Positions 18,806 through 26,544 of a stretch of DNA of 64,000 nucleotides are shown here, piece after piece (positions within the stretch are counted from its first letter, which is position 1; every line of letters starts with the position of its first letter). The DNA is from Bog-473 sp963781955 (GTDB lineage Bacteria; Actinomycetota; Acidimicrobiia; Acidimicrobiales; RAAP-2). The DNA lies in NCBI GenBank assembly GCA_963781955.1, contig CAWAHU010000001.1:1550001-1614000 (forward strand), read 5' to 3'. A model generated the notes under the pieces. That model saw nothing but the letters and a program-made list of their open reading frames with translations. It searched no databases and was not told the origin of the DNA. The position numbers and the translations under genes are program-made.

Positions 18806-19543
18806 TCATCCCTCTTCGGCTGATGCGGCGACTTCGCTGATCTCGCTGTGCCCTCCGCTGGGCTTCTCGACGGGCTTCTCGACCGCCTCGGCGTTCCCGT
18901 TGGCTCCGACACCGGTGGCCCCGGCCTCCGGCCCCGTCTGCGGGGTGGCGACCTTTGCCTCCGCGCCCGGCTTCTCGGGGCGCTGCTGGTTCGAGGCCCT
19001 CGACTGCGCTGCCTGGCGGGCCCGCTTGTCGGGGGCGAGCACCATGATCATGTTGCGGTTGTCGAGCTTCGGTTCGGCCTCGACCTTGGCGATGCCCTCC
19101 ATCTGCTCGGCGATGCGGTCCAGGATCCGCTTGCCGTGCTCCGGGTGGTACACCTCGCGGCCCCGGAACATGATCGTGATCTTGACCTTGTGCCCCTCAC
19201 CGAGGAACTTGGCCACCTGTCGGGTCTTGGTGTCGAAGTCGCCCGGGCCGATCTTCGGCCGGTACTTCATCTCCTTGATCCCGACGTGGACCGCCTTGCG
19301 CCTGCTCTCCTTGGCCCGTTGGGCCTCGTCGAACTTGAACTTGCCGAAGTCCATGATCCGGCAGACCGGCGGGTTGGCCATGGGCGCCACCTCGACCAGG
19401 TCGAGATCGAGCTCCTTGGCTATCGCCAGGGCCTCGGGCAGCGGCTTGATGCCGAGTTGCACACCGTCGGGGTCCACGAGCCGGACTTCACGGGCACGGA
19501 TGCGGTCATTGATCCGGTGCTCAGTTGCGGTTTCAGCGACGAT
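18806..19543 (-). CDS. infC: Translation initiation factor IF-3, apparent ATC start
   Basis: Binds the 30S subunit and enforces start-codon fidelity. The N-domain (EHRINDRIRAREVRLVD), linker and C-domain (KEMKYRPKIGPGDFDTKTR) are all present. No ATG, GTG or TTG exists between the in-frame TGA just upstream and the GTG at Val-Asp-Pro-Asp, which would delete part of the N-domain. The codon placed correctly is ATC at 19543, nine bases after AGGTG. A non-AUG start such as AUU is the known self-regulation device of infC in E. coli. After about residue 175 there is a 65-residue Ala/Pro/Glu-rich tail. Confidence 0.93.
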   Translation of the reverse strand: MVAETATEHRINDRIRAREVRLVDPDGVQLGIKPLPEALAIAKELDLDLVEVAPMANPPVCRIMDFGKFKFDEAQRAKESRRKAVHVGIKEMKYRPKIGPGDFDTKTRQVAKFLGEGHKVKITIMFRGREVYHPEHGKRILDRIAEQMEGIAKVEAEPKLDNRNMIMVLAPDKRARQAAQSRASNQQRPEKPGAEAKVATPQTGPEAGATGVGANGNAEAVEKPVEKPSGGHSEISEVAASAEEG

Positions 19544-19733
19544 GCGTCATCACACCTCTCACTCGGGCCCGCGGTCCTTCCGCAAGCCAATCGAAGGAGC
19601 GGGACCGACCAGCGGGCAGGACCCGCTTCGGAGGGACGATCGACCTGGCGCACCGTGTGCCCCGCATCTGTCGGGTCGTGGCCAGGTGGAGGCCTCTCAG
19701 TGGGGGCCCCGCTTCCATGTAGTCAAGGTCCCA

Positions 19734-19739
19734 TACAGT
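19734..19739 (+). promoter_or_regulatory. -10 element for the DUF1844 gene
   Basis: TACAGT, then six bases, then ATG at 19746. There is no Shine-Dalgarno. Leaderless layout. Confidence 0.5.
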
Positions 19740-19745
19740 ACCAGC

Positions 19746-20201
19746 ATGAGCAGCCTGTGGACACCGTCTGGCGAGCATTTCCCCGACCAGGAGGGCGGCG
19801 GCGCCGACGTTCCGCCGCCGGCCCCACCGGGCGGATCCGACGCTCCCGGGAGGGCCGGCGGGCCCTCTGAGGCCGAGGCCCAGGCAGCGGCGCAGGCCGA
19901 GGTCGACGCCATGCGGGCCCAGTTGGCCGACACCCCGGCCGAGGTGGTCGTGGCCAATCACTGCTACGGGCTCTTCGAGCTGGGGGCCATCTACCTGTCC
20001 CAGACGCCGCCCATGCTCTTCCAGGCCCGGCTGGCCATCGACGGCCTCGCAGCCCTGCTCGAGGGGCTGCGGGACCGACTGGGCGAGGCCGAGCCGGCGC
20101 TCACGGAGTCGCTCTCCCAGATCCGCCTGGCCTACGTGCGGCTCGAGAGTGCCGAGCGGGCCACGGCCGAGCAGCCCGACGGGGCGGGCGGGCCGGCCTG
20201 A
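19746..20201 (+). CDS. DUF1844 family protein
   Basis: A 151-residue acidic protein of unknown function. The N-terminal 55 residues are low-complexity Gly/Pro/Ala. The rest (VVVANHCYGLFELGAIYLSQ, then ARLAIDGLAALLEGLRDRLG) is the helical DUF1844 core. It has no signal peptide or membrane segment and looks cytoplasmic. It is divergent from infC, a neighbourhood common in high-GC Gram-positives, but its link to translation is only contextual. The ATG at 19746 is probably leaderless. Confidence 0.8.
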   Translation: MSSLWTPSGEHFPDQEGGGADVPPPAPPGGSDAPGRAGGPSEAEAQAAAQAEVDAMRAQLADTPAEVVVANHCYGLFELGAIYLSQTPPMLFQARLAIDGLAALLEGLRDRLGEAEPALTESLSQIRLAYVRLESAERATAEQPDGAGGPA

Positions 20202-20433
20202 GGCCACGGGCGCCGGCTCGGCGCTGACCGAGGTGCGCCAGGGCCTGTCTGCCCAGGACCGGGCCCGGGCCGTGGCCGCCAGTCCCTCGACGGTCCGGCC
20301 GATGAGGTCGCCCAGCCGACGCCGGTAGATCCACCCGGTGCCGGGCTGGCGGCACCCGCGGGCACCTGCTCGACCTCCTGGCGACCGGCGATCGGGCCGA
20401 GGTCGGGGCCGCCCTCGAGGTGTTCGCCCGGCG

Positions 20434-20739
20434 CTACGCCGGACGCTGGGGGTCGGTCGAGGGCGCGGCCGGTCGCGGGGACCCCGAGACGACCAGCAGC
20501 GACCGCGCCTCGTAGCGCCCGCCGTGGCCCGGCATGACGGTGTAGGCCACGACCGTACCCACTTCGATGCGGCGACTCCCGTCTGCGATGGCGGTGGCGT
20601 GGAACCCATGGCGGCTGCCGTCGTCGCCCTCGACCTGGCCGAGGCCGCGCCCGGCGTCGAACGAGATGACCTGCCCGCGGCGCGGGCCGGCGGCGACCAC
20701 GGAGGCGGCGAGGTCAGGGACCACCGGGGCGGTCGTCAT
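20434..20739 (-). CDS. Cold-shock-like OB-fold protein
   Basis: A 101-residue protein whose residues 20-85 look like a diverged cold-shock/S1-like domain (GQVISFDAGRGLGQVEGDDG, then FHATAI and VGTVVAYTV). The aromatic RNP motifs are only partly kept, so nucleic-acid binding is likely but not certain. The ATG is one base after the hisG stop, so it is translated in the same transcript. The last 15 residues are Pro/Ser-rich. Confidence 0.7.
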   Translation of the reverse strand: MTTAPVVPDLAASVVAAGPRRGQVISFDAGRGLGQVEGDDGSRHGFHATAIADGSRRIEVGTVVAYTVMPGHGGRYEARSLLVVSGSPRPAAPSTDPQRPA

Positions 20740-20740
20740 G

Positions 20741-21637
20741 TCAATGGACGATCTTGGACAGCGGGAGCTCCAAGATGTCGCTCGCGCCGTGGTCGCGCAG
20801 CGCCGGGATCAGCACGTTGATGTCGGACTTGGCCACCACCGCCTCCAGCGCGAAGCCGCCGCCGCCCGAGAGCTCCGAGATCGTCGGCGCCCGCATCGAC
20901 GGCAGCACGGCCAGAACGGCGTCGAGGCTCTCCGCCATGACGTTGAGCTTCACCAGCACCTTGCCCCGCGCCTCGAGGGTGCCCTGCAGGAGCGTCAAGA
21001 TCTGCTCCATGGCATGGCGCTTCGCGGCGTCCGCGGCCGACGCCGGGTTGGCGATGAGCTCGGTGTGCGACACCAGGAGGGTCTCGATCACCTTGAGGCC
21101 GGCGGCGCGCAGCGCGTTGCCGGTCTCGGTCATGTCCACCACGGCGTCGGCGATGTCGGGCACCTTGGCCTCGGTGGCGCCGTAGGAGAGGGCCAGGTCG
21201 GCCTCGACACCGTGCGCAGCGAGCGCCTTGCGAGTGAGCTCGGGGTACTCGGTGCTCACGCGCAGGCGCCCCGGTCGGCCCGCCACCGAGGCCGCCAGCT
21301 CGGCCAGGCTGGAAGCCGGCGAGTCGGCGCCCACCGCCAGGACGACGCGGGCCGGGTTCGACGTGTTCTTGGAGTAGGCCAGCCGGCCGAGCGAGATCAC
21401 CTCGCTCCCTCGCTCCTCGACCCAGTCACGGCCGGTGATGCCGAGGTCGAACAGTCCGTCGGCCACGTAGACAGGGATCTCCTGGGGGCGCAGGATGCGC
21501 ACCTCGCTGATGCGGGGATCGGCGATCGAGGCCCGGTAGGCCACATCCGAGGCACGGCTCACGGCGAGGTCGGCGTTCTCGAACAGCTGCATGGTGGCGC
21601 GTTCAAGCGAGCCCTTGGGAAGGACGAGGCGGAGCAT
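20741..21637 (-). CDS. hisG: ATP phosphoribosyltransferase, long form
   Basis: First, feedback-controlled step of histidine synthesis (PRPP + ATP). It has 298 residues and the C-terminal HisG_C regulatory domain (last 75 residues, ending SDILELPLSKIVH), so it should not need HisZ. The N-terminus MLRLVLPKGSLERATM and the PRPP region DMTETGNALRAAGLKVI are typical. The ATG at 21637 was chosen over upstream in-frame codons because the family starts there. No other his gene is in the window. Confidence 0.96.
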   Translation of the reverse strand: MLRLVLPKGSLERATMQLFENADLAVSRASDVAYRASIADPRISEVRILRPQEIPVYVADGLFDLGITGRDWVEERGSEVISLGRLAYSKNTSNPARVVLAVGADSPASSLAELAASVAGRPGRLRVSTEYPELTRKALAAHGVEADLALSYGATEAKVPDIADAVVDMTETGNALRAAGLKVIETLLVSHTELIANPASAADAAKRHAMEQILTLLQGTLEARGKVLVKLNVMAESLDAVLAVLPSMRAPTISELSGGGGFALEAVVAKSDINVLIPALRDHGASDILELPLSKIVH

Positions 21638-21712
21638 GGTGCCCAATCTTCGCAGACCGGCGGCGGGCCCCGTGAGCGTGACGCCCGTCAACCGGTAGGG
21701 CAGGCTGGAGCC

Positions 21713-22108
21713 GTGCCACCGCCCTACGACGCCCACAACTTCCTCCGGCTGCTCGGGATCGAGCTTCCCGAACCCGACCCCGACGAGGACCCCGTGGCCC
21801 GCCTGATCGTGCGCCACGACCTGATCGCCGGGACGGGCTACCTCTGGGCTCCCGTGGTCATCACGCTGGCCGACGCCCTGTGCGCCTTCGGGGTGAACCA
21901 CCACTGGCCCGAGGGGGCCACGAGCTTCACCACGGTCGACTGCTCGGCCAACTTCGTCTCGAGCGCCCGCGAGGGCGACCTGGTGATGGCGACGGCGGCG
22001 CCGCTGCACACCGGCCGCTCCACACAGGTCTGGGACGCCACGGTGACCAACGAGACCACCGAGCGGCTGATGGCGTCCTACCGCTGCACCCAGCTCATCT
22101 TCTACTGA
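21713..22108 (+). CDS. Hotdog-fold thioesterase (PaaI-like)
   Basis: A 131-residue single hotdog domain. The central helix region VVITLADALCAFGVNHHWPEG and the strand DCSANFVSSAREGDLVMATAAPLH match acyl-CoA thioesterases of the PaaI/YbgC type. Substrate unknown. I chose GTG at 21713 because nothing upstream in frame resembles the family. The ribosome binding site is poor (GGAG two bases before GTG). It diverges from hisG and converges on the phosphotransferase gene. Confidence 0.8.
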   Translation: MPPPYDAHNFLRLLGIELPEPDPDEDPVARLIVRHDLIAGTGYLWAPVVITLADALCAFGVNHHWPEGATSFTTVDCSANFVSSAREGDLVMATAAPLHTGRSTQVWDATVTNETTERLMASYRCTQLIFY

Positions 22109-22115
22109 TCTTCTA

Positions 22116-22137
22116 GAGCGCCCTCGGGGGCCCGCTC
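22116..22137. terminator. Hairpin between convergent genes
   Basis: GAGCGCCC...GGGCCCGCTC forms a GC-rich stem at the junction of the convergent thioesterase and phosphotransferase genes and overlaps the latter's stop. There is only a weak T-rich flank. A bidirectional terminator role is inferred. Confidence 0.35.
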
Positions 22138-22933
22138 AGGCCAGCGCGCCGAGGAAGGCACCCCGTGCGGCGGCCCACCAGCGCTTCCGGCGCTCCCAAC
22201 GCTCCTGGCCGCCCATCCACTCCCACATGAGGACGAAGCCCGGGTCTCCCGCGTCGACGTGCCGCTTGACGAATTCGCCGCTGTGCGCGACGGCGTCGTC
22301 GATGATCGCGAGCAGCTCGGCTCGGCCCGGTGCATCGAGGCCGTACGCGTCGCAGGCGAGGCGGGCACGGCCCGGGCGGTCCCGTGGTTCCCAGCCCAAC
22401 AGGGCCGAGCTCTCGTCGTCGTCGATCGGGACGCACATGCGGACGAACTGCGCCAGGTCGTAGACGGGCCGCCCGGGTGCGCAGAAGTCGAAGTCGAGGA
22501 GCCCCACGGCGACCCCATGGCGGAACACCACGTTCTCGAGGCAGACGTCGTTGTGGCACACGATCGGGCCGCCTCGTGGGTCGGAGATCTCGTCGCTCCA
22601 CGTGTCCCGTGCCCCGTCATAGTGCGCTGCCCGGTGGAAGCGCTCCATCAGCACGGCGACCGATGCCAGCGCGTCGTCGGTACGCGCCCAGTCCGGGTAC
22701 GGCGGCAGCGCGACGTCGCCCTCGATGAACTCGAGCCGCTCGCGTCCGTCGCGCTCGAGCCCCACCGGGAGGGGGACGCCATCGAACCCCGCCGCGCGCA
22801 CACTGCGGAGGAAGGCGTGGATCGACTCGGAGTTGGGGTTCGACGGCCGCAGCACGTGCGCGCCGGACCGCACCACGCGCCCGCGGTTCGCCACGCCGCC
22901 GTGCAACACCGTCTCGTCCGACGCGCCCTCCAC
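22136..22933 (-). CDS. APH-family phosphotransferase
   Basis: A kinase-like protein of 265 residues. The catalytic loop is CHNDVCLENVV (about residues 149-159), and the metal-binding Asp follows in LLDFDFCAPGRP, as in aminoglycoside and choline/homoserine kinases. The N-terminal glycine loop is shortened. Nothing indicates antibiotic resistance, and a small-molecule kinase is as likely. GTG start. TAGGTT lies seven bases upstream without a Shine-Dalgarno, so it may be leaderless. Confidence 0.8.
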   Translation of the reverse strand: MEGASDETVLHGGVANRGRVVRSGAHVLRPSNPNSESIHAFLRSVRAAGFDGVPLPVGLERDGRERLEFIEGDVALPPYPDWARTDDALASVAVLMERFHRAAHYDGARDTWSDEISDPRGGPIVCHNDVCLENVVFRHGVAVGLLDFDFCAPGRPVYDLAQFVRMCVPIDDDESSALLGWEPRDRPGRARLACDAYGLDAPGRAELLAIIDDAVAHSGEFVKRHVDAGDPGFVLMWEWMGGQERWERRKRWWAAARGAFLGALA

Positions 22934-22940
22934 GACGCGA

Positions 22941-22946
22941 AACCTA
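22941..22946 (-). promoter_or_regulatory. -10 element for the phosphotransferase gene
   Basis: TAGGTT, seven bases, then GTG at 22933. There is no Shine-Dalgarno in between. Confidence 0.4.
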
Positions 22947-22990
22947 GCGCCGCCCCGTCGCTCGGGTGGATGGTCTTCCGAAGCGGTCGC

Positions 22991-23524
22991 TCAGGCCAGG
23001 GGCCCGCTGCGTAGCAGGCGGACCATCTCGATCCCTGTCCGCGCCGCGTCGCCCCCCTTGTTCGTCTCGTCGGGTTGCGATCGTTCGAGGGCCTGGTCGA
23101 GCGTGTCGGTGGTGAGCACCCCGAAGACGACCGGGATCCCCGTGCGCAGCTGGATCTCCTGGATCCCCGCCGCACACTCCCCCGCCACGAAGTCGTAGTG
23201 CCCCGTCTCGCCGCGGATGACGGCACCGAGGCACAGCACGGCGTCGACCCGGCCGGCATGGGCGAATGCGCGCGCGACCAGGGGGAGCTCGAAGGCACCC
23301 GGGACCCAGGCCACCGTGATGTCACGGCGGTCGGTGCCCGCCGCGTGCAGCGCGTCGAGCGCGCCCTCGAGCAGGCGCAGCGTCACGCCCCCGTTGAAGC
23401 GGGCGCAAGCGATGCCGACGCGTAGACCGGTGCCGTCCGCCTCACCTTGCAGGCTGGTACCCACCCGGGCGGCCACGTCGTCGATCGCGCCCCCGGGGAG
23501 CGCGCTCAGGTCCGAGCCGGCCAC
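22991..23524 (-). CDS. ribH: 6,7-dimethyl-8-ribityllumazine synthase
   Basis: Condenses the ribityl pyrimidinedione with 3,4-dihydroxy-2-butanone 4-phosphate to form lumazine. ARFNGGV, VPGAFELPL and GAVIRGETGHYDFV are the active-site blocks, including the His of GETGHYD. It has 177 residues with a slightly long N-terminus. GTG start three bases after the ribBA stop. Confidence 0.97.
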   Translation of the reverse strand: MAGSDLSALPGGAIDDVAARVGTSLQGEADGTGLRVGIACARFNGGVTLRLLEGALDALHAAGTDRRDITVAWVPGAFELPLVARAFAHAGRVDAVLCLGAVIRGETGHYDFVAGECAAGIQEIQLRTGIPVVFGVLTTDTLDQALERSQPDETNKGGDAARTGIEMVRLLRSGPLA

Positions 23525-23527
23525 CGC

Positions 23528-24749
23528 TCAGAGGGCGTCGTCGAGGCCGGGGAGCAGGTGCCCCATGCGCTCGCGCTTGGTCCGCAGGTAGGCGATGTTC
23601 TCGGGGTTGGGTGAAGCCTGCAGCGGGACGCGCTCGGTGATATCGAGCCCGAACCCCTCCAGGCCGCCGTACTTGACCGGGTTGTTGGTCATCAGCCGCA
23701 TGGTGGTCACACCGAGGTCGACCAGCATCTGGGCGCCGATCCCGTACTCGCGACTGTCGACGGGCAACCCCTGGGCCAGGTTGGCCTCCACCGTGTCGGC
23801 GCCCTCCTCCTGGAGCTGGTACGCCCGGATCTTGTGCCCGAGGCCGATGCCCCGGCCCTCGTGACCGCGCAAGTAGATGAGGACGCCCCGGCCTTCCGTC
23901 TCGATCAGTTCCATCGCCGCCTGCAGCTGCGGCCCGCAGTCGCAACGGAGCGATCCGAACACGTCGCCGGTCAGGCATTCGGAGTGCACGCGCACGAGCA
24001 CGTCCTCGGTGCCGGCCACGTCGCCCATGACGAGCGCCAGGTGCTGCTCGTTGTCGAGCACCGACTCGTACACGTAAGCGCGGAACTCGCGACCCGACGC
24101 GGGGATCCTCGCCTCCGAGACGAGGCGGACCAGCTTCTCGTTCTGGCGCCGGTAACGGATCAGTTCGGCGATCGAGATGAGCGGCAGATGGTGCTTCTTG
24201 GCGAAGCGCTCGAGGTCGGGCAGGCGCGCCATCTCCGACTTGTCTTCGGTGACGATCTCGCAGAGGACGCCGGCCGGCGACAGCCCGGCGGCGCGGCGAG
24301 AGGTCGACAGTGGCCTCGGTGTGGCCGGCGCGCTTGAGCACGCCACCAGCCCGGTAGCGCAGCGGGAAGATGTGGCCGGGCCGGTTGAGATCGTTCGGGC
24401 GGGTGTTGGGGTCGATCAGCGACGCAATGGTCGCCGCCCGGTCGGCGGCCGAGATCCCGGTCGTCGTCCCGTGGCGGTAGTCCACGCTCACGGTGAAGGC
24501 CGTCCGCTGCGCCTCGGTGTTGGCCGTCACCATGAGCGGCAGGTCGAGCGCGTCCGCTCGCTCGGGCAGCAGCGGCGCGCAGATCACCCCCGACGTGTGG
24601 GCGAGGAAGAACGCGATGTTCTCCGGGGTGGCCGCCTCAGCCGCCATCACCAGGTCGCCCTCGTTCTCCCGGTCCTCGTCGTCGACCACCACGACCATGC
24701 CCAGGCGGGCGACGGCGTCGATCGCCTCTTGCACCTCCGAGAAGCCCAT
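23528..24749 (-). CDS. ribBA: Bifunctional DHBP synthase/GTP cyclohydrolase II, interrupted by a one-base frameshift
   Basis: The N-terminal RibB half (DDEDRENEGDL, HTSGVICAPL, DYRHGTTTGISAADRA) reads from the ATG at 24749. The C-terminal RibA half, with the zinc/GTP motif ECLTGDVFGSLRCDCGPQLQ, reads in a different frame. The frames meet near 24294-24299, between VDLS and AAGLSPAGVLCEIV. Removing one base there gives a continuous 406-residue protein of normal length. Both halves are well conserved, so I call it functional with a probable sequencing error. The ATG overlaps the ribD stop (TGATG). Confidence 0.92.
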
Positions 24750-25750
24750 CAGGCCGCCACCTCCACGCGCAGATCATCTCCGAGCCGCGCCACCGAGACC
24801 AACCGGCCCTTCCACACATCGGCAATTGTGCCAGCCCCGGGACCGGCGAAGAGCGGGCGGGCATCGTCGCCCCCGAAGAACACCGGCGCCAGGTAGAGGA
24901 TGTAGCGGTCGACCAGCCCCCTTGCGTGGAACTCGTGAGCGACGGTGGCCCCGCCCTCGACCAGCAGCTGGAGCACACCACGCCGGCCCAAATCGCCCAG
25001 GATCTCCCCCAGGTCGCCCGAAAGCTCCAGCGCCGGGTGGACCCGGGCCCCGGGCGGGGCCTCGCCCAGCACCACGCGCAGCGGCTGGGAACGCTCCACC
25101 CCGTCGTCCAGGCGGACGGTGAGCTCGGGATCGTCCGCCCGCACCGTGCCGGCGCCCACCAGCACGGCATCGGAGCAGGCCCGCAGCAGGTGCACGTCGC
25201 GGCGCGACGCGGCGCCGGTGATCCAACGACTGGTTCCGTCGGGGGCGGCGGTCCTCGCATCCAGGCTGGCCGCCATCTTCAGGACGACCCACGGCTGGCC
25301 GGTCCGGCGGTGCTTGAGGTAAGGCGCCAGTTGCTCGGCGACCTCCTCCGCGGCCACGCCGACGGTGACCTCGATCCCCGCCGCCCGCAGGGCGGCCACG
25401 CCGCGGCCCGCCACTTGGGGGTCCGGATCCTCGACGCCCACCACCACCCGGGCCACGCCGGCGGCGGCGACGGCGTCGGTGCACGGGGGCGTCCGCCCGT
25501 GGTGGGCGCAGGGCTCCAGCGTCACGTAGAGCGTGGCGCCGCGGGCGGCCTCACCGGCCGCAGCCAGCGCCGACACCTCGGCGTGCGGACCGCCGGGCGG
25601 CGCCGTGGCTCCCTCGAAGCGGGTGGCCGCACCCCCACCGGGCGAGGCGGAGGGGACCACCACACAACCGACCCATGGGTTGGGGGCCGTCGTGGTGCGG
25701 ACCGACGCGGCCAGCGCCACGGCCCGGCGCATGTGCTCCGCATCGTCCAT
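24749..25750 (-). CDS. ribD: Riboflavin biosynthesis deaminase/reductase
   Basis: The N-terminal zinc cytidine-deaminase-like domain has HAEV and PCAHHGRTPPC. The C-terminal NADPH reductase domain has KMAASLDARTA and LVEGGATVAHEF. It has 333 residues. ATG at 25750 with GAGGACGTGG upstream. It is first in the ribD-ribBA-ribH transcript behind a strong promoter. The usual ribE between ribD and ribBA is absent. Confidence 0.96.
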   Translation of the reverse strand: MDDAEHMRRAVALAASVRTTTAPNPWVGCVVVPSASPGGGAATRFEGATAPPGGPHAEVSALAAAGEAARGATLYVTLEPCAHHGRTPPCTDAVAAAGVARVVVGVEDPDPQVAGRGVAALRAAGIEVTVGVAAEEVAEQLAPYLKHRRTGQPWVVLKMAASLDARTAAPDGTSRWITGAASRRDVHLLRACSDAVLVGAGTVRADDPELTVRLDDGVERSQPLRVVLGEAPPGARVHPALELSGDLGEILGDLGRRGVLQLLVEGGATVAHEFHARGLVDRYILYLAPVFFGGDDARPLFAGPGAGTIADVWKGRLVSVARLGDDLRVEVAA

Positions 25751-25795
25751 GTCCCACGTCCTCGTCCCGGGCTCCTCGCTGGCCCTGGTAGCAGA

Positions 25796-25824
25796 ATTAT
25801 AGAACGCGTTTCAATTTGTGTCGA
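25796..25824 (-). promoter_or_regulatory. ribD promoter
   Basis: TCGACA, 17 bases, then a perfect TATAAT on the minus strand, with TSS near 25789 and a leader of about 38 bases. This is too short for an FMN riboswitch. Confidence 0.8.
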
Positions 25825-25857
25825 CAGGCCCAGCTCAGAAGCGTCCCGCGCCGGGGC

Positions 25858-26544
25858 TCATCCCCGACCGCCCCGCTCGAGCAGGGCAGGGAGCTCGGTG
25901 ACGTCGCCGATGATGGCCGTGTGGGGCGCGGTGGCGAGGGCGGCCTCGTCGTGGGCGCCGCTGCGCACACCGATCAGGGCCCCGGCACCTGCGGCGGCAC
26001 CGGCCTCGAGGTCGCTGACGGTGTCGCCCACGACCGCTACCGACGCCGGGTCGTGCACGCCGAGGCGCTCCATGGCGCCGAGGATCATGTCCGGCGCCGG
26101 CCGCCCCCGGCCGACATCGGCCGGGGAGAGGGCCAGGTCCACGGCGTCGTGCCAGCCCAGCGCCTCGAGCACCGCATCCCGGGTCGAGGGGGCGAACCCC
26201 GTCGTGAGGCACACCAGGACCCCGCGGGAGCGCAGCTCGCGCAGGACACCTCCGGCACCCGGGATCTCGTCCACCTCCCCCGTGGCCACCCGCTCCTCGA
26301 AGGCGGTGGCGAAGGCCGCCGTCGCCCGCGGCGCGTCCTGCGGGTCGAGGACGGCCGCGAACACGTCCGCCTTCGACCAGCCCATGGTGTCGTGCACGAC
26401 CTGCTGGGCCTGGCGGAAGCGCGCCGTCCCCTGCCCGACGCCAACCGCGTCGAGCGCGGTGGCGAAAGCGGCCTCCACGGCGCCGTCGTCCCGCACCGTG
26501 GTACCGGCCATGTCCAAGCAGGCGAGCGCGAAAGGCCCGATCAC
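25858..26544 (-). CDS. Phosphonatase-like HAD hydrolase
   Basis: A 228-residue HAD-superfamily protein close to phosphonoacetaldehyde hydrolase. The nucleophile motif is CLDMAGTTV (Asp 11), and motif III/IV is VVGDTVSDLEAG. In the cap, HDTMGWSKADVF places Lys 58 where the PhnX Schiff-base lysine is expected (my alignment by eye). It would split phosphonoacetaldehyde to acetaldehyde and phosphate. The start overlaps the stop of the preceding FAD oxidoreductase gene (26541), so they form a pair. Confidence 0.78.
   Translation of the reverse strand: MIGPFALACLDMAGTTVRDDGAVEAAFATALDAVGVGQGTARFRQAQQVVHDTMGWSKADVFAAVLDPQDAPRATAAFATAFEERVATGEVDEIPGAGGVLRELRSRGVLVCLTTGFAPSTRDAVLEALGWHDAVDLALSPADVGRGRPAPDMILGAMERLGVHDPASVAVVGDTVSDLEAGAAAGAGALIGVRSGAHDEAALATAPHTAIIGDVTELPALLERGGRG

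Noticed and set aside
22136..22933. Antibiotic resistance (aminoglycoside phosphotransferase)
   Set aside because: The APH fold is shared with many metabolic kinases. Nothing in the sequence or neighbourhood suggests resistance.
25751..25857. FMN riboswitch before ribD
   Set aside because: The leader from the TATAAT promoter is about 38 bases and lacks the conserved RFN blocks.
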